From NCBI RefSeq assembly GCF_014648875.1, contig NZ_BMRY01000006.1, positions 62,001 through 126,000 on the forward strand: a DNA stretch of 64,000 nucleotides, given 5' to 3'. Of this stretch, positions 10,411-18,768 are shown in pieces (the first letter of the stretch is position 1; each line of letters starts with the position of its first letter). The DNA comes from Streptomyces parvus. Lineage in GTDB: Bacteria > Actinomycetota > Actinomycetes > Streptomycetales > Streptomycetaceae. The notes beneath the pieces were generated by a model. The model did not search any database and was not told the DNA's origin. It was given only the letters and a program-made list of their open reading frames with translations. Made by a program: the position numbers and the translations under genes.

Positions 10411-10431
10411 TATCAGGCAGGGTTCCTGATA
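10411..10431. promoter_or_regulatory. Candidate ROK operator between divergent genes
   Basis: TATCAGG-CAGGGTT-CCTGATA is a perfect seven-base inverted repeat with a seven-base centre. It lies midway between the ROK regulator and the MFS transporter, in the AT-rich part of the gap where both promoters should be. Assignment to the ROK protein is inference from position. Confidence 0.6.
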
Positions 10432-10526
10432 GTTTACGCCACGCATCGTCGCGAGGAAGCGGCAGAGGCGGTGGAAGCGCCGGCACGGCCGGCATCCGAG
10501 GATTCCCAGGGGAGGGGCTCGACGGC

Positions 10527-11756
10527 ATGACGAACGACTCGACCGTCACGGTCTACGGCACGGAGCAGGTGAAGCGGGCGCGGATCGCCGTCGCCGCGGT
10601 CTTCACCGTCCACGGGGCGGTGACCGGCAGCTTCGCGACCCGGGTGCCGTGGATCCAGGACCATGCCGGGGTGAGCGCGGGCCAGCTCGGTCTGGCGCTG
10701 GCCTTCCCGGCGATCGGCGCGTCGATCGCGATGCCGCTGGCGGGCCGGATCAGCCACCGGTTCGGCGCCCGGACCGCACTGCGGGGGCTGCTGACGCTCT
10801 GGACGCTGGCACTGATCCTGCCCGCGCTGGCGCCGAACCTGCTCACCCTCTGCGCCGCGCTGTTCGTCTACGGGGCGACGGCGGGGATGTCCGACGTGGC
10901 CATGAACGCGCTGGGCGTCGAGGTGGAGAACCGTCTCGACAAGTCGATCATGTCGGGGCTGCACGGCATGTGGAGCGTGGGCGCGCTGATCGGTTCGGCG
11001 GCGGGCACGGTCGCGGCCCACACCGCGACCGACGCCCGGACGCACCATCTCGTCGCGGCCCTGGTGCTCACGGCGCTGGGCCTGATCGCCTGCCGGGACG
11101 TCCTCGACATCCAGAGCAGCCCGGACGAGGAGCCGCCGCCGCGGTTCACGCTGCCGCCGAAGTCGGCCCTGATCATCGGGGCGGTCGGATTCTGCGCGGT
11201 GTTCGCCGAGGGCGCCAGCCTGGACTGGTCGGCGGTCTACCTGCGGGACGTCCTGGGCAGCTCGGACGGTCTCGCGGCCGCGTCCACCACGGCGTTCGCC
11301 CTGATGATGGCGGTGGCCAGGATCGCCGGGGACCGGATCGTCGACCGGTTCGGCGCGGTCCGGACGGTGCGGACCGGCGGAGTGATGGCCACCGCGGGCG
11401 GGCTGCTGGTCGTGTTCTCGCCCTCCCCCGCGGCCGCGATGTGCGGCTTCGGGCTGCTGGGCCTCGGCGTGGCGGTCGTGGTCCCGCTGGCCTTCGCCGC
11501 GGCGGGGCGCAGCGGGCCGAACCCGAGCCAGGCCATCGCGGGCGTCGCCACCATCACGTACACCTCCGGTCTGATCGCCCCCTCGGCGATCGGCTCGCTG
11601 GCCGAGGCGACCTCGCTGGTGGTGTCGTTCGGCGTGGTGACGGTGCTGGCCTTCGGCCTGGTGCTGGGCGCGGGAGTGCTCCGGTCGGCCGACCGGAAGA
11701 TCGCCGGCTCGGCGGTCGGCGAGGGTACGACGACGAAGAGCGCGGCCGGAAGCTGA
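10527..11756 (+). CDS. MFS transporter (YbjJ-like)
   Basis: This 409-residue integral membrane protein has about 12 hydrophobic helices and the MFS-type loop GRISHRFGAR between helices 2 and 3. MSGLHGMWSVGALIGSAAG resembles the YbjJ/fucose-permease-like branch of MFS. ATG 10527 is preceded by GGGGAGGGG. It is divergent from the ROK regulator, so a carbohydrate or related compound is the likely substrate, but none can be named from sequence. Single-gene transcription unit, with a GC-rich hairpin downstream. Confidence 0.88.
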   Translation: MTNDSTVTVYGTEQVKRARIAVAAVFTVHGAVTGSFATRVPWIQDHAGVSAGQLGLALAFPAIGASIAMPLAGRISHRFGARTALRGLLTLWTLALILPALAPNLLTLCAALFVYGATAGMSDVAMNALGVEVENRLDKSIMSGLHGMWSVGALIGSAAGTVAAHTATDARTHHLVAALVLTALGLIACRDVLDIQSSPDEEPPPRFTLPPKSALIIGAVGFCAVFAEGASLDWSAVYLRDVLGSSDGLAAASTTAFALMMAVARIAGDRIVDRFGAVRTVRTGGVMATAGGLLVVFSPSPAAAMCGFGLLGLGVAVVVPLAFAAAGRSGPNPSQAIAGVATITYTSGLIAPSAIGSLAEATSLVVSFGVVTVLAFGLVLGAGVLRSADRKIAGSAVGEGTTTKSAAGS

Positions 11757-11863
11757 CGCGGAGCCGCGCGACTGCACGGGAGCTGACGCGGGGCGGGACG
11801 GAAGCGACGTACGCGAGGGGAAGGGCGTACGCGACGGGGAGACCCCACACGTACGGGCCTGAC

Positions 11864-11903
11864 GCGGCGGCGCGCGGGGGGTGACCTCCGCGCGGCCGCC
11901 GCC
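11864..11903 (+). terminator. GC-rich hairpin after the MFS gene
   Basis: GCGGCGGC with GCCGCCGC and an inner GCGCGG/CCGCGC block can fold into a strong, slightly bulged hairpin. It lies about 107 bases after the MFS stop and 100 bases before the permease. It is probably a terminator, though the distance is long. Confidence 0.45.
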
Positions 11904-12003
11904 GGGCGCACCACTACCATGGCGCTGATCTTTTCCGCAGGTGAACACCGAACCCCGGCTCGCAGACCGGTCGGCACACCGAGCAGACCTTCAGGGAGCA
12001 ACC

Positions 12004-13404
12004 ATGAGCCTCGGCGTGCGCTGGACCTTGCACGGCGACGGGAAGACCCCCGCCCCCGGGGCGGTGGTCCGCCCCGACGAACGGCTCACCTGGCCCCGTA
12101 CGTTCGGGCTCGGCGCCCAGCACGTCGTCGCGATGTTCGGAGCGTCGTTCGTCGCCCCGGTCCTGATGGGCCTGGACCCGAACCTCGCGATCATGATGTC
12201 CGGTGTAGCAACCGCGATCTTCCTGCTGGCGACCAAGGGCCGGGTGCCCAGCTATCTGGGCTGCTCGCTCTCCTTCGTCGGCGTCGCGGCCACGATCCGG
12301 GCGAGCGGCGGGGACAGCGCGACCGTCACGGGCGCGGTGCTGGTGGTCGGCGCTGCCCTGTTCCTGGTGGGTCTGGCCGTGCAGCGGTTCGGCGCGCGGA
12401 TCATCCACGCGGCGATGCCGCCGGTGGTGACGGGCGCGGTCGTGATGCTGATCGGCTTCAACCTGGCGCCGGTGACCGCCTCGACGTACTGGCCGCAGGA
12501 CCAGTGGACGGCGCTGGCGGTCATGCTGTTCACCGGGCTCGCCGTGGTGTGCCTGCGCGGCTTCCTCTCCCGGATCGCGATCTTCCTGGGGCTGGTCTTC
12601 GGGTACGTGCTGTCCTGGGTGCTGGACCTGGTCTTCGGGAAGATCCACTCCCCGGCCGGCGGGGCGGAGGCCGTCGACCACTGGCGCCTGGACCTCTCGG
12701 CCGTCGGCCAGGCCGACTGGATCGGGCTGCCGTCCTTCCACGCGCCCGCCTTCGAGTGGTCGGCGATCCTGGTGGCGCTGCCCGTGGTGATCGCGCTGGT
12801 CGCGGAGAACGCCGGGCACGTCAAGGCCGTCGGCGAGATGACCGGCGACCCGCTGGACGACAAGCTCGGCACCGCCATCGCGGCGGACGGCGCGGCCTCC
12901 ATGCTCTCCACCGCCGTGGGCGGGCCGCCCAACACCACGTACTCCGAGAACATCGGCGTGATGGCCGCCACCCGCGTCTACTCCACGGCCGCCTACTGGG
13001 CCGCCGCCTGCTTCGCGCTGCTCTTCGGCCTGTGCCCCAAGTTCGGCGCGGTCGTCGCCGCGATCCCGGGCGGGGTGCTGGGCGGGATCACCGTGATCCT
13101 GTACGGGATGATCGGCCTGCTCGGCGCGCAGATCTGGCTCAACGGCCGGGTGGACCTGCGCAATCCGCTCAACCTCGTGCCGGCCGCCGCGGGCATCATC
13201 ATCGGCGTCGGCGGGGTCAGCCTGAAGATCACCGACAACTTCGAACTGGGCGGCATCGCGCTCGGCACGCTCGTCGTGATCACCGGCTACCACGTCCTGA
13301 AGGCCTTCGCCCCGGCCCACCTCAAGACCCAGGAACCGCTGCTGGATTCGGGGACGTCGGCGTACGACGAAAAGCCGGGGCCCGAGGGCCCCGAGAAGAG
13401 CTGA
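12004..13404 (+). CDS. Uracil/xanthine permease family (NCS2) transporter
   Basis: The 466-residue protein is a nucleobase:proton symporter of the NCS2/UraA type, in the cytoplasmic membrane. It has about 14 hydrophobic segments. The family blocks are visible: FGLGAQHVVAMFGASFVAPVL in helix 1, ENAGHVKAVGEMTG with the substrate glutamate, and GGPPNTTYSENIGVMA. ATG at 12004 follows AGGGAGCA. The substrate is most likely uracil, given UraA-like motifs and a pyrimidine operon elsewhere in the window, but xanthine or uric acid cannot be excluded. Confidence 0.92.
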   Translation: MSLGVRWTLHGDGKTPAPGAVVRPDERLTWPRTFGLGAQHVVAMFGASFVAPVLMGLDPNLAIMMSGVATAIFLLATKGRVPSYLGCSLSFVGVAATIRASGGDSATVTGAVLVVGAALFLVGLAVQRFGARIIHAAMPPVVTGAVVMLIGFNLAPVTASTYWPQDQWTALAVMLFTGLAVVCLRGFLSRIAIFLGLVFGYVLSWVLDLVFGKIHSPAGGAEAVDHWRLDLSAVGQADWIGLPSFHAPAFEWSAILVALPVVIALVAENAGHVKAVGEMTGDPLDDKLGTAIAADGAASMLSTAVGGPPNTTYSENIGVMAATRVYSTAAYWAAACFALLFGLCPKFGAVVAAIPGGVLGGITVILYGMIGLLGAQIWLNGRVDLRNPLNLVPAAAGIIIGVGGVSLKITDNFELGGIALGTLVVITGYHVLKAFAPAHLKTQEPLLDSGTSAYDEKPGPEGPEKS

Positions 13405-13426
13405 GCCGTACGGGAGCGGCCGAGGC

Positions 13427-14635
13427 TCACCCGGTGGCCAGGGCGTAGGCGTACTCCGGCGTGAAGGAGCCCGCCGCGCCCGAGCAGCCGTCGGACTCCC
13501 CCGGCAGCTTCACCCACAGGTACGCGTCGATCCGGTCCTCGCCCGTGCGCGTCGTCGGGGGCTGCCCCAGCGCCCGGCCCGCCGGGTCGCACCATTCGCC
13601 GGCGGTGGGCGCACCGTTGCCGTTGCGGCTGGTGTCGATCACCGCGCCGAGGCCGGCCGGGCCGCCGAGTGCGGCGAGGACCCGGCGGGCGTAGGCCCTC
13701 TCGTCGGCGGTGCGGTGGAAGTTGGCCACGTTGGTGAAGATGCCGTCGCCGTTGGTGGCCGCTCCGGCGGCCCGGAGCGCGGCTGCCTGTTTCGCGGGGG
13801 CGTGCCAGCCCGAGTGGCCGCCGTCGAAGTAGACCCGGGCCCGCGGATTCGCTGTGCGCAGGGTGCGTCCGGCCCGGGCCAGTGAGGCGAAGCGGGCCGC
13901 CCGGTCGGAGGCGCTCAGGCAGTCGGAGAGGGCGATGGCGTCCGGCTCCAGGATCACGATCGCCGCGCCCGCGCCGAGCCCCTCGGCGAACTGCCGTATC
14001 CAGGCGTCGTACGCCGCGAGGTCCGGGGCGCCGCCCTTCGACGCGCCGCCGCAGTCCCGGTCGGGTATCGCGTACGGGACGAGCACCGGGATCCGGCCCG
14101 CGGCGGCCGCGCCCCGGGTGACCTCGCGGACCTGCCCGGCTATCTCGCCCGGGTTGTGGGCGGCGAACCAGACGGCGGCGGGCCGCTCCGCGATCCGGGA
14201 CTCGATGACCGGGCGGCGCGGGTCGTCGGGGTTCGCCCGCACCCAGTCCAGGACCTGGGAGTGCGGGTGCCGGAACAGGCGGTTACGGGGCGCGGGTGCG
14301 GGCGTCGCCGACGGGGAGGGCGGGGGCTCGGGGGCAGCGCTCGGGCGGGCCGTGGTGCGTGAGGGGGACGGGGCCGGAGCGGGGCGGGCGGAGGAGGCGG
14401 ACGGGGCTGGGGCGGTGGGCGTCGGCGTGGGGACGGCGGGGAGGGGCTGGAGGACCGGCGGAGCCGTCGGTTCGGGGCGGGCCGTGTCGCGCCCGTCCTG
14501 GTGGCCCGCGTCGATCAGGCCGGCCGTCGCGCCGATCGCCACCACCGCCGAGGCGACGGCGAGCAGGGCGTGGCGGCGGGCCGCGCGGCGGCGTTCACGG
14601 TGAGCGGTGCGGCGTCGTACGCGGGTGCCCGGCAC
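13427..14635 (-). CDS. Secreted glycoside hydrolase family 6 (endoglucanase/cellobiohydrolase)
   Basis: The 402-residue protein has an Arg-rich start, a hydrophobic signal/anchor (about 22-42), a Pro/Thr/Ser/Ala-rich linker (about 50-116) and a GH6 domain (about 118-402). PYAIPDRDCGG (D194) and VILEPDAIAL (D232) carry the two aspartates typical of GH6 catalysis. FTNVANF, DTSRNGNG and YLWVKLPGESDG are later family blocks. The linker is N-terminal with no visible binding domain, so it may be a cell-wall-anchored or secreted beta-1,4-glucanase. The GTG start follows AAGGGG at seven bases. It is convergent with the permease. Confidence 0.93.
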   Translation of the reverse strand: MPGTRVRRRTAHRERRRAARRHALLAVASAVVAIGATAGLIDAGHQDGRDTARPEPTAPPVLQPLPAVPTPTPTAPAPSASSARPAPAPSPSRTTARPSAAPEPPPSPSATPAPAPRNRLFRHPHSQVLDWVRANPDDPRRPVIESRIAERPAAVWFAAHNPGEIAGQVREVTRGAAAAGRIPVLVPYAIPDRDCGGASKGGAPDLAAYDAWIRQFAEGLGAGAAIVILEPDAIALSDCLSASDRAARFASLARAGRTLRTANPRARVYFDGGHSGWHAPAKQAAALRAAGAATNGDGIFTNVANFHRTADERAYARRVLAALGGPAGLGAVIDTSRNGNGAPTAGEWCDPAGRALGQPPTTRTGEDRIDAYLWVKLPGESDGCSGAAGSFTPEYAYALATG

Positions 14636-14732
14636 TCCTCGATCCCCTTTTCCGGCACCGCTGTTCGCCCGTTCCGATGAATACTCGGGCCGGTCGGCGC
14701 CGTGGCGAGCCTAAGGCTGGGACGCTCCGCCC

Positions 14733-15443
14733 ATGACGCAGATCGAGCAGTCCGCAGTACCGGCCCAGGGCGGCGGCCCGCCGACGGGCGACTTCCCGGT
14801 GATCGAACGTATGCGGGAATTGCGGTCCCGGTGGCCGTCCGGGGACGGGGTGGCGGTCTTCAACCGGGTCTATCTGGAGGCCCTGGAGACGGCCGGACCC
14901 GAGCCGGGCAGGGGCGGGCCCGACGGCCGGGAAGCCACCGCCCTGCTGGGCGTACGGTGCGCCGAGCGCTATCTGTCGGCCGCCGAGACGGCGACGGCGG
15001 GCGGGCGGCCGCCGGAGTGCTGGCGGCCGTTGCTCCCCTGCCGCCGCCATCCCGGCGTACGTCCGCTGCAGTTCGCCCTCAGCGGTCTCCAGGCGCATGT
15101 GGGCCACGATCTGGTCCTGGCGGTGGTGGACGCCTGTCGTACGCTCGGCTGCGATCCGCCGGACCTGGAAGGGGAGTTCGAGCGCGTGGGTGATCTCCTC
15201 GCGTTGCTGGAGGAGCGGATCCACGACGAGCTGATGCCGGGGCCCGACCTGCTGGAGATCGCGGATCCGCTGACCCATCTGGTGAGTTCCTGGAGCCTGG
15301 AGCGGGCTCGCGAGGCGGCCTGGTCGGCGGCCCGGACGCTCTGGCGGCTGCGCGCATTCCCTTCGCTGGCCGAGGAGTTCCGGCAGCGGACCGACGCGGG
15401 CGCGGGTCTGGTGGGTCGGCTTCTGCTCACCCCCTGCCGCTGA
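14733..15443 (+). CDS. DUF5995-like protein of unknown function
   Basis: The 236-residue protein has no signal peptide. It carries VIERMRELRSRWPSGDGVAVFNRVYLE near the start and LQFALSGLQAHVGHDLVLAVVDAC in the middle, with conserved histidines and an aspartate that could bind metal. From memory these blocks match DUF5995 of actinobacteria. The rest is helical. It is divergent from the GH6 gene by 97 bases, and its ribosome binding site is weak. Function is unknown. Confidence 0.75.
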   Translation: MTQIEQSAVPAQGGGPPTGDFPVIERMRELRSRWPSGDGVAVFNRVYLEALETAGPEPGRGGPDGREATALLGVRCAERYLSAAETATAGGRPPECWRPLLPCRRHPGVRPLQFALSGLQAHVGHDLVLAVVDACRTLGCDPPDLEGEFERVGDLLALLEERIHDELMPGPDLLEIADPLTHLVSSWSLERAREAAWSAARTLWRLRAFPSLAEEFRQRTDAGAGLVGRLLLTPCR

Positions 15444-15468
15444 GGCCCGCGTCGGTACGACCCCCGGC

Positions 15469-17163
15469 TCAGTCCTCCGGAAGCTCGACCGGGGCGATCT
15501 CGTCGAAGACGTCGCCGGGGCCGGGGTTGGTCGCGTCCGTCGCCCCGCCGAACTGGTGCATGACGCCCCACACGGCGTTCAGTGCGGTCTGCACGGCGCC
15601 CTCGGCCCAGCCGGCCGTCCAGGAGATGTCGTCCCCGGCGAGGAAGATGCCCCGCTTGTCCTCCGGCAGCCGGTCCTGCATGAAGTGGGTGAACAGCCGC
15701 CGCTGGTAGCGGTAGTGGCCGGGCAGGTTGGCCTTGAACGCACCCATGAACCAGGGCTCGTTCTCCCAGGAGACGGTGACCGGGTTGCCGATGATGTGGC
15801 TGCGGATGTCGACGTTCGGGTAGATCTCGCCCAGCGACTTGAGCATGACCTCCATGCGCTCCTTCGGGGAGAGCGGCAGCCACTTCAGGCTGTCGTCGCA
15901 CCACGTGTAGGAGAGGCAGATGACGGCGGGCCTGTCCGGCCCGTCGTCCAGGAGGTACGTCCCCCGGGTCATCCGGTCGGTGAGCGTCATCGACATGGTG
16001 TCGCGGCCGGTGGTCTCGTCCTTGTCCAGCCAGAACGGCCGGTCGACCGGGACGAACAGCTTGGACGACTCCATGTAGTGGGTGCGCTCCATCGCCGTCC
16101 AGTGATCGATCGGGAAGAGCGCGTCATCGCAGTCGATCTTGGAGAGCAGCAGCCAGGACTGGCCGGTGAAGACCGCGGCCCGGAAGGTGCGGATGTCGCC
16201 CGTGGCGTCGGTGACCGTGATGCGGTTGCCGGCCGTGCGGGTCAGCCGGGTGACCGCGCCGCGTGGCTCACCGTCGTGCAGGGAGGAGAGCGAGGTGCCG
16301 AGCGGCCAGTGGACGATCTTCTGCGGCTCGCGGTCCCACAGGCGCAGCGGCAGCTGCTGGCTGCCGCCGACGATGCCGCGGTGGTGGTCGTCGGCCTCGG
16401 TGTAGACGACGCGCAGGATCTCCAGGATGGAGTTGGGGAAGTCGGTGTCCCAGCCGCCGGTGCCGAAGCCGACCTGGCCGAAGATCTCGCGGTGCCGGAA
16501 CGACTTGAAGGCCTCGGACTCGCAGAGGAAGCCATAGAAGGTCTGGTTGTCGAGCCGCTCGACGAGCTGCGACCAGATCTCCCGGATGCGCGGGACGTCG
16601 CGCTCGCGCAGCGCCCGGTTCATGTCGGAGAAGTCGGCGCCCTCCTCCAGACAGGCGTTCCAGGCCTCGGCCACGTCGCGGTAGACCTGCGGCAGGTCGT
16701 CGATGGTCTCGGCGTAGTGCGACTCGCCCTTGAGGTCCACGACGGTCGAGGGCGTGGCCGGGGAGAGGGGGTTGGGGAAGGGCCGGGTCTGCAGGCCCAC
16801 CAGGTCGATGTAGTGCTGGAGCGCCGTGGAGGACGGCGGGAAGCGCATGGCGCCCATCTCGGCGGTGAGGTCGCCGTCGCAGCCGTCGAAGCCGACGGTG
16901 CGCAGCCGGCCGCCGATCTGGTCGGCCTCGTAGACGACGGGCTTGAGGCCCATCTTCATCAGTTCGTACGCGGCGATGATGCCCGAGAGCCCGCCGCCGA
17001 TGACGGCGACCTCCTGGCCGTGCTCGGTCGCCGGTATCTGCCCGAGGCCGGCCGGGTGGGCGAGGAAGTCGTCGTACGCGTACGGGAAGTCCGGCCCGAA
17101 CATGGTGATCGGCGGGGCGGCCGCGTCGGTGTGCTGGACGGCGTTGGGCACCGTGGACGTCAT
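15469..17163 (-). CDS. FAD-dependent amine oxidase, tryptophan/phenylalanine 2-monooxygenase-like
   Basis: The 564-residue flavoenzyme has the FAD motif VIGGGLSGIIAAYE (54-67), GGRLRTVGF (84-92) and a C-terminal FAD block, LAGDDISWTAGWAEGAVQTA. It shares several blocks, recalled from memory, with IaaM-type tryptophan 2-monooxygenase and phenylalanine 2-monooxygenase: AEMGAMRFPPS (101-111), SSKLF, SYTW.DD and GAFK.N.PG. Those enzymes oxidatively decarboxylate the amino acid to an acetamide. It is the last gene of a minus-strand series with a nitrilase-superfamily hydrolase 48 bases upstream, which could hydrolyse that amide. No signal peptide is seen. A plain L-amino-acid oxidase is the main alternative. 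Confidence 0.85.
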   Translation of the reverse strand: MTSTVPNAVQHTDAAAPPITMFGPDFPYAYDDFLAHPAGLGQIPATEHGQEVAVIGGGLSGIIAAYELMKMGLKPVVYEADQIGGRLRTVGFDGCDGDLTAEMGAMRFPPSSTALQHYIDLVGLQTRPFPNPLSPATPSTVVDLKGESHYAETIDDLPQVYRDVAEAWNACLEEGADFSDMNRALRERDVPRIREIWSQLVERLDNQTFYGFLCESEAFKSFRHREIFGQVGFGTGGWDTDFPNSILEILRVVYTEADDHHRGIVGGSQQLPLRLWDREPQKIVHWPLGTSLSSLHDGEPRGAVTRLTRTAGNRITVTDATGDIRTFRAAVFTGQSWLLLSKIDCDDALFPIDHWTAMERTHYMESSKLFVPVDRPFWLDKDETTGRDTMSMTLTDRMTRGTYLLDDGPDRPAVICLSYTWCDDSLKWLPLSPKERMEVMLKSLGEIYPNVDIRSHIIGNPVTVSWENEPWFMGAFKANLPGHYRYQRRLFTHFMQDRLPEDKRGIFLAGDDISWTAGWAEGAVQTALNAVWGVMHQFGGATDATNPGPGDVFDEIAPVELPED

Positions 17164-17211
17164 GGGGTACGGACTCCTTGCGCGGTACGGGTAGTTCGGG
17201 GAGGGACGGGC

Positions 17212-18009
17212 TCAGGCGAGGGAGCCGTAGAGGCCGGGGCGGCGGTCTGCGAGATACGGGTTGGCGGCGCGTGACGCCGCCAGGAACTCCGGGTCCACCT
17301 CGCCGATCACGAGTTCCTCGCCGCGTCCGGCGCGGGTGCGCACCACCCCGTCGGGGCCGGCCAGGCAGCTGAGCCCGACGAACTCGAACTCCCCTTCCGG
17401 GCCGGTGCGGTTGACGTACGCCACGTACATCTGGCTCTCGAAGGCCCGTACGGGGACGACGGATTCGGCGACGAACTGGAAGGGGTGCATCTGCGCGGTG
17501 GGCACCAGCAGCAGATCGGTGCCGGCCAGGGCGTGCGCCCGGACGTTCTCCGGGAACTCGACGTCGTAGCAGATCAGCAGGCCGATGCGGATGCCGTCGA
17601 GGTCGGCCTGGACGACGGTCTGCTCGCCGGGGGTGAACCACTCCTGCTCGAAGCAGCCGAACAGGTGGGTCTTGCGGTAGTTCGCGAGCCGGACGCCGTT
17701 GGCGCCGATGAGCTGGGAGGCGTTGAAGATCCGCTCCCCGTCGCGCTCCGGGTAGCCGTAGAGGACGGCGAGGCCGTGGCGTACGGCGATCTCGGCGATC
17801 GCCTCGACGCCGGGGCCGTCGGCGGGCTCGGCCAGGACGGGCACGGCGTCGCCGATGGCGTATCCGGTGAGGAACAGCTCGGGCGCGACCAGCAGCCGGG
17901 CTCCGGCACCGGCGGCCCGGGCGGCGGCCTCGTCCAGCGTCTTCAGGTTCTCGGCGACGGCGCCGGGCCGTCCGGAGCTCTGGAGCAGGGCGGTGCGCAA
18001 CGACGGCAT
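17212..18009 (-). CDS. Carbon-nitrogen hydrolase (nitrilase superfamily)
   Basis: The 265-residue cytoplasmic enzyme has the Glu-Lys-Cys triad of the family: E44 in APELFLTGY, K113 in YRKTHLFG and C147 in LLICYDVEFPEN. The motif set resembles amidase-type members (such as aliphatic amidases and R-amidases) more than true nitrilases. The ATG at 18009 is at the conserved start. It sits between an Lrp-type regulator and an IaaM-like oxidase, which suggests it hydrolyses an arylacetamide or a similar amide. The 184-base gap upstream carries three CGTTGCG repeats. Confidence 0.9.
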   Translation of the reverse strand: MPSLRTALLQSSGRPGAVAENLKTLDEAAARAAGAGARLLVAPELFLTGYAIGDAVPVLAEPADGPGVEAIAEIAVRHGLAVLYGYPERDGERIFNASQLIGANGVRLANYRKTHLFGCFEQEWFTPGEQTVVQADLDGIRIGLLICYDVEFPENVRAHALAGTDLLLVPTAQMHPFQFVAESVVPVRAFESQMYVAYVNRTGPEGEFEFVGLSCLAGPDGVVRTRAGRGEELVIGEVDPEFLAASRAANPYLADRRPGLYGSLA

Positions 18010-18086
18010 GGCTGACCTCGGGCGGTGCGGGCGGGGTGGGGAGACGTAACGAAGGTACGTGGCCCGGATCGGCCCGGACAAGGCGC

Positions 18087-18149
18087 GAGCGTTGCGCGCC
18101 GACCGTTGATTCGTTGCGCGGGAAGGGCCTGGGGCAGCGAATCGTTGCG
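18087..18149. repeat. Three CGTTGCG direct repeats upstream of the hydrolase gene
   Basis: CGTTGCG occurs at 18090-18096, 18112-18118 and 18143-18149, twice inside the longer form GA(A/T)TCGTTGCG. All three lie in the gap between the Lrp-type regulator and the hydrolase. Spacing of 22 and 31 bases is close to two and three helical turns. They are candidate binding sites for the neighbouring Lrp/AsnC protein. Confidence 0.55.
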
Positions 18150-18193
18150 TCGGACATCACCGCAGGTCAACGGGGTGATGTGCGCCACCCGTT

Positions 18194-18652
18194 TCAGGCC
18201 GGCGGGGCCTCCGCGGAGTAGCGCCGCAGCAGCGGGGAGAGCACCAGCACGGACTTGGTCCGCTCGACGTACGGCTCCCCCGCGATGCGCTCCAGGACCT
18301 GTTCGAAGTGGCGCATGTCGGCGGCGAAGACCTGCACCACCGCGTCCGCCTCACCGGTCACCGTCGAGGCCGAGGCGATCTCCGGGTAGCGGGCGAGGCC
18401 CTGCTTGATCGCGTCCGGGGAGGTGTTGCGGCTGCAGTAGATCTCGATGAACCCCTCGGTCTCCCAGCCGAGCGCCGCCGGGTCGACCCGCACGGTGAAA
18501 CCGGTGATCGCGCCCTCGGCGCGCAGCCGGTCGACGCGGCGTTTCACGGCGGGGGCGGAGAGGCCGACGATGGCGCCGATGTCGGCGTAGGAGCGCCGGG
18601 CGTCTTCGGCGAGGGCGTGGACGATGCGTTCGTCGAGGTCGTTCAGGCGCAC
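18194..18652 (-). CDS. Lrp/AsnC-family transcriptional regulator
   Basis: The 152-residue protein has an N-terminal helix-turn-helix (about 2-50; LNDLDERIVHAL, IGAIVGLSAPAVKRRVDRL) and a C-terminal RAM ligand-binding domain (about 65-145; TVTGEADAVVQVFA). Such regulators form octamers that sense amino acids. The GTG at 18652 is chosen because the conserved LNDLD begins just after it; the ribosome binding site is weak. It lies between aldehyde dehydrogenase and the hydrolase, on the same strand. It is the obvious regulator of this catabolic set. Confidence 0.92.
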   Translation of the reverse strand: MRLNDLDERIVHALAEDARRSYADIGAIVGLSAPAVKRRVDRLRAEGAITGFTVRVDPAALGWETEGFIEIYCSRNTSPDAIKQGLARYPEIASASTVTGEADAVVQVFAADMRHFEQVLERIAGEPYVERTKSVLVLSPLLRRYSAEAPPA

Positions 18653-18768
18653 GTCGGGCGGTTCACTATCTCTGCGGTGGGTCGGCTTGCGGGAGGCGGC
18701 GCGTGCCGCCTCCCGCAGTAGACCACGGGCCGCCGCCCCGGGCATGCCAGGTGCGGCGGGGCAGCCCG

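Noticed and set aside
11750..11850. Repeated AGCTGACGCGG and CGTACGCG near the end of the MFS gene
   Set aside because: Only two short copies each, in GC-rich spacer; too little to call a repeat element.
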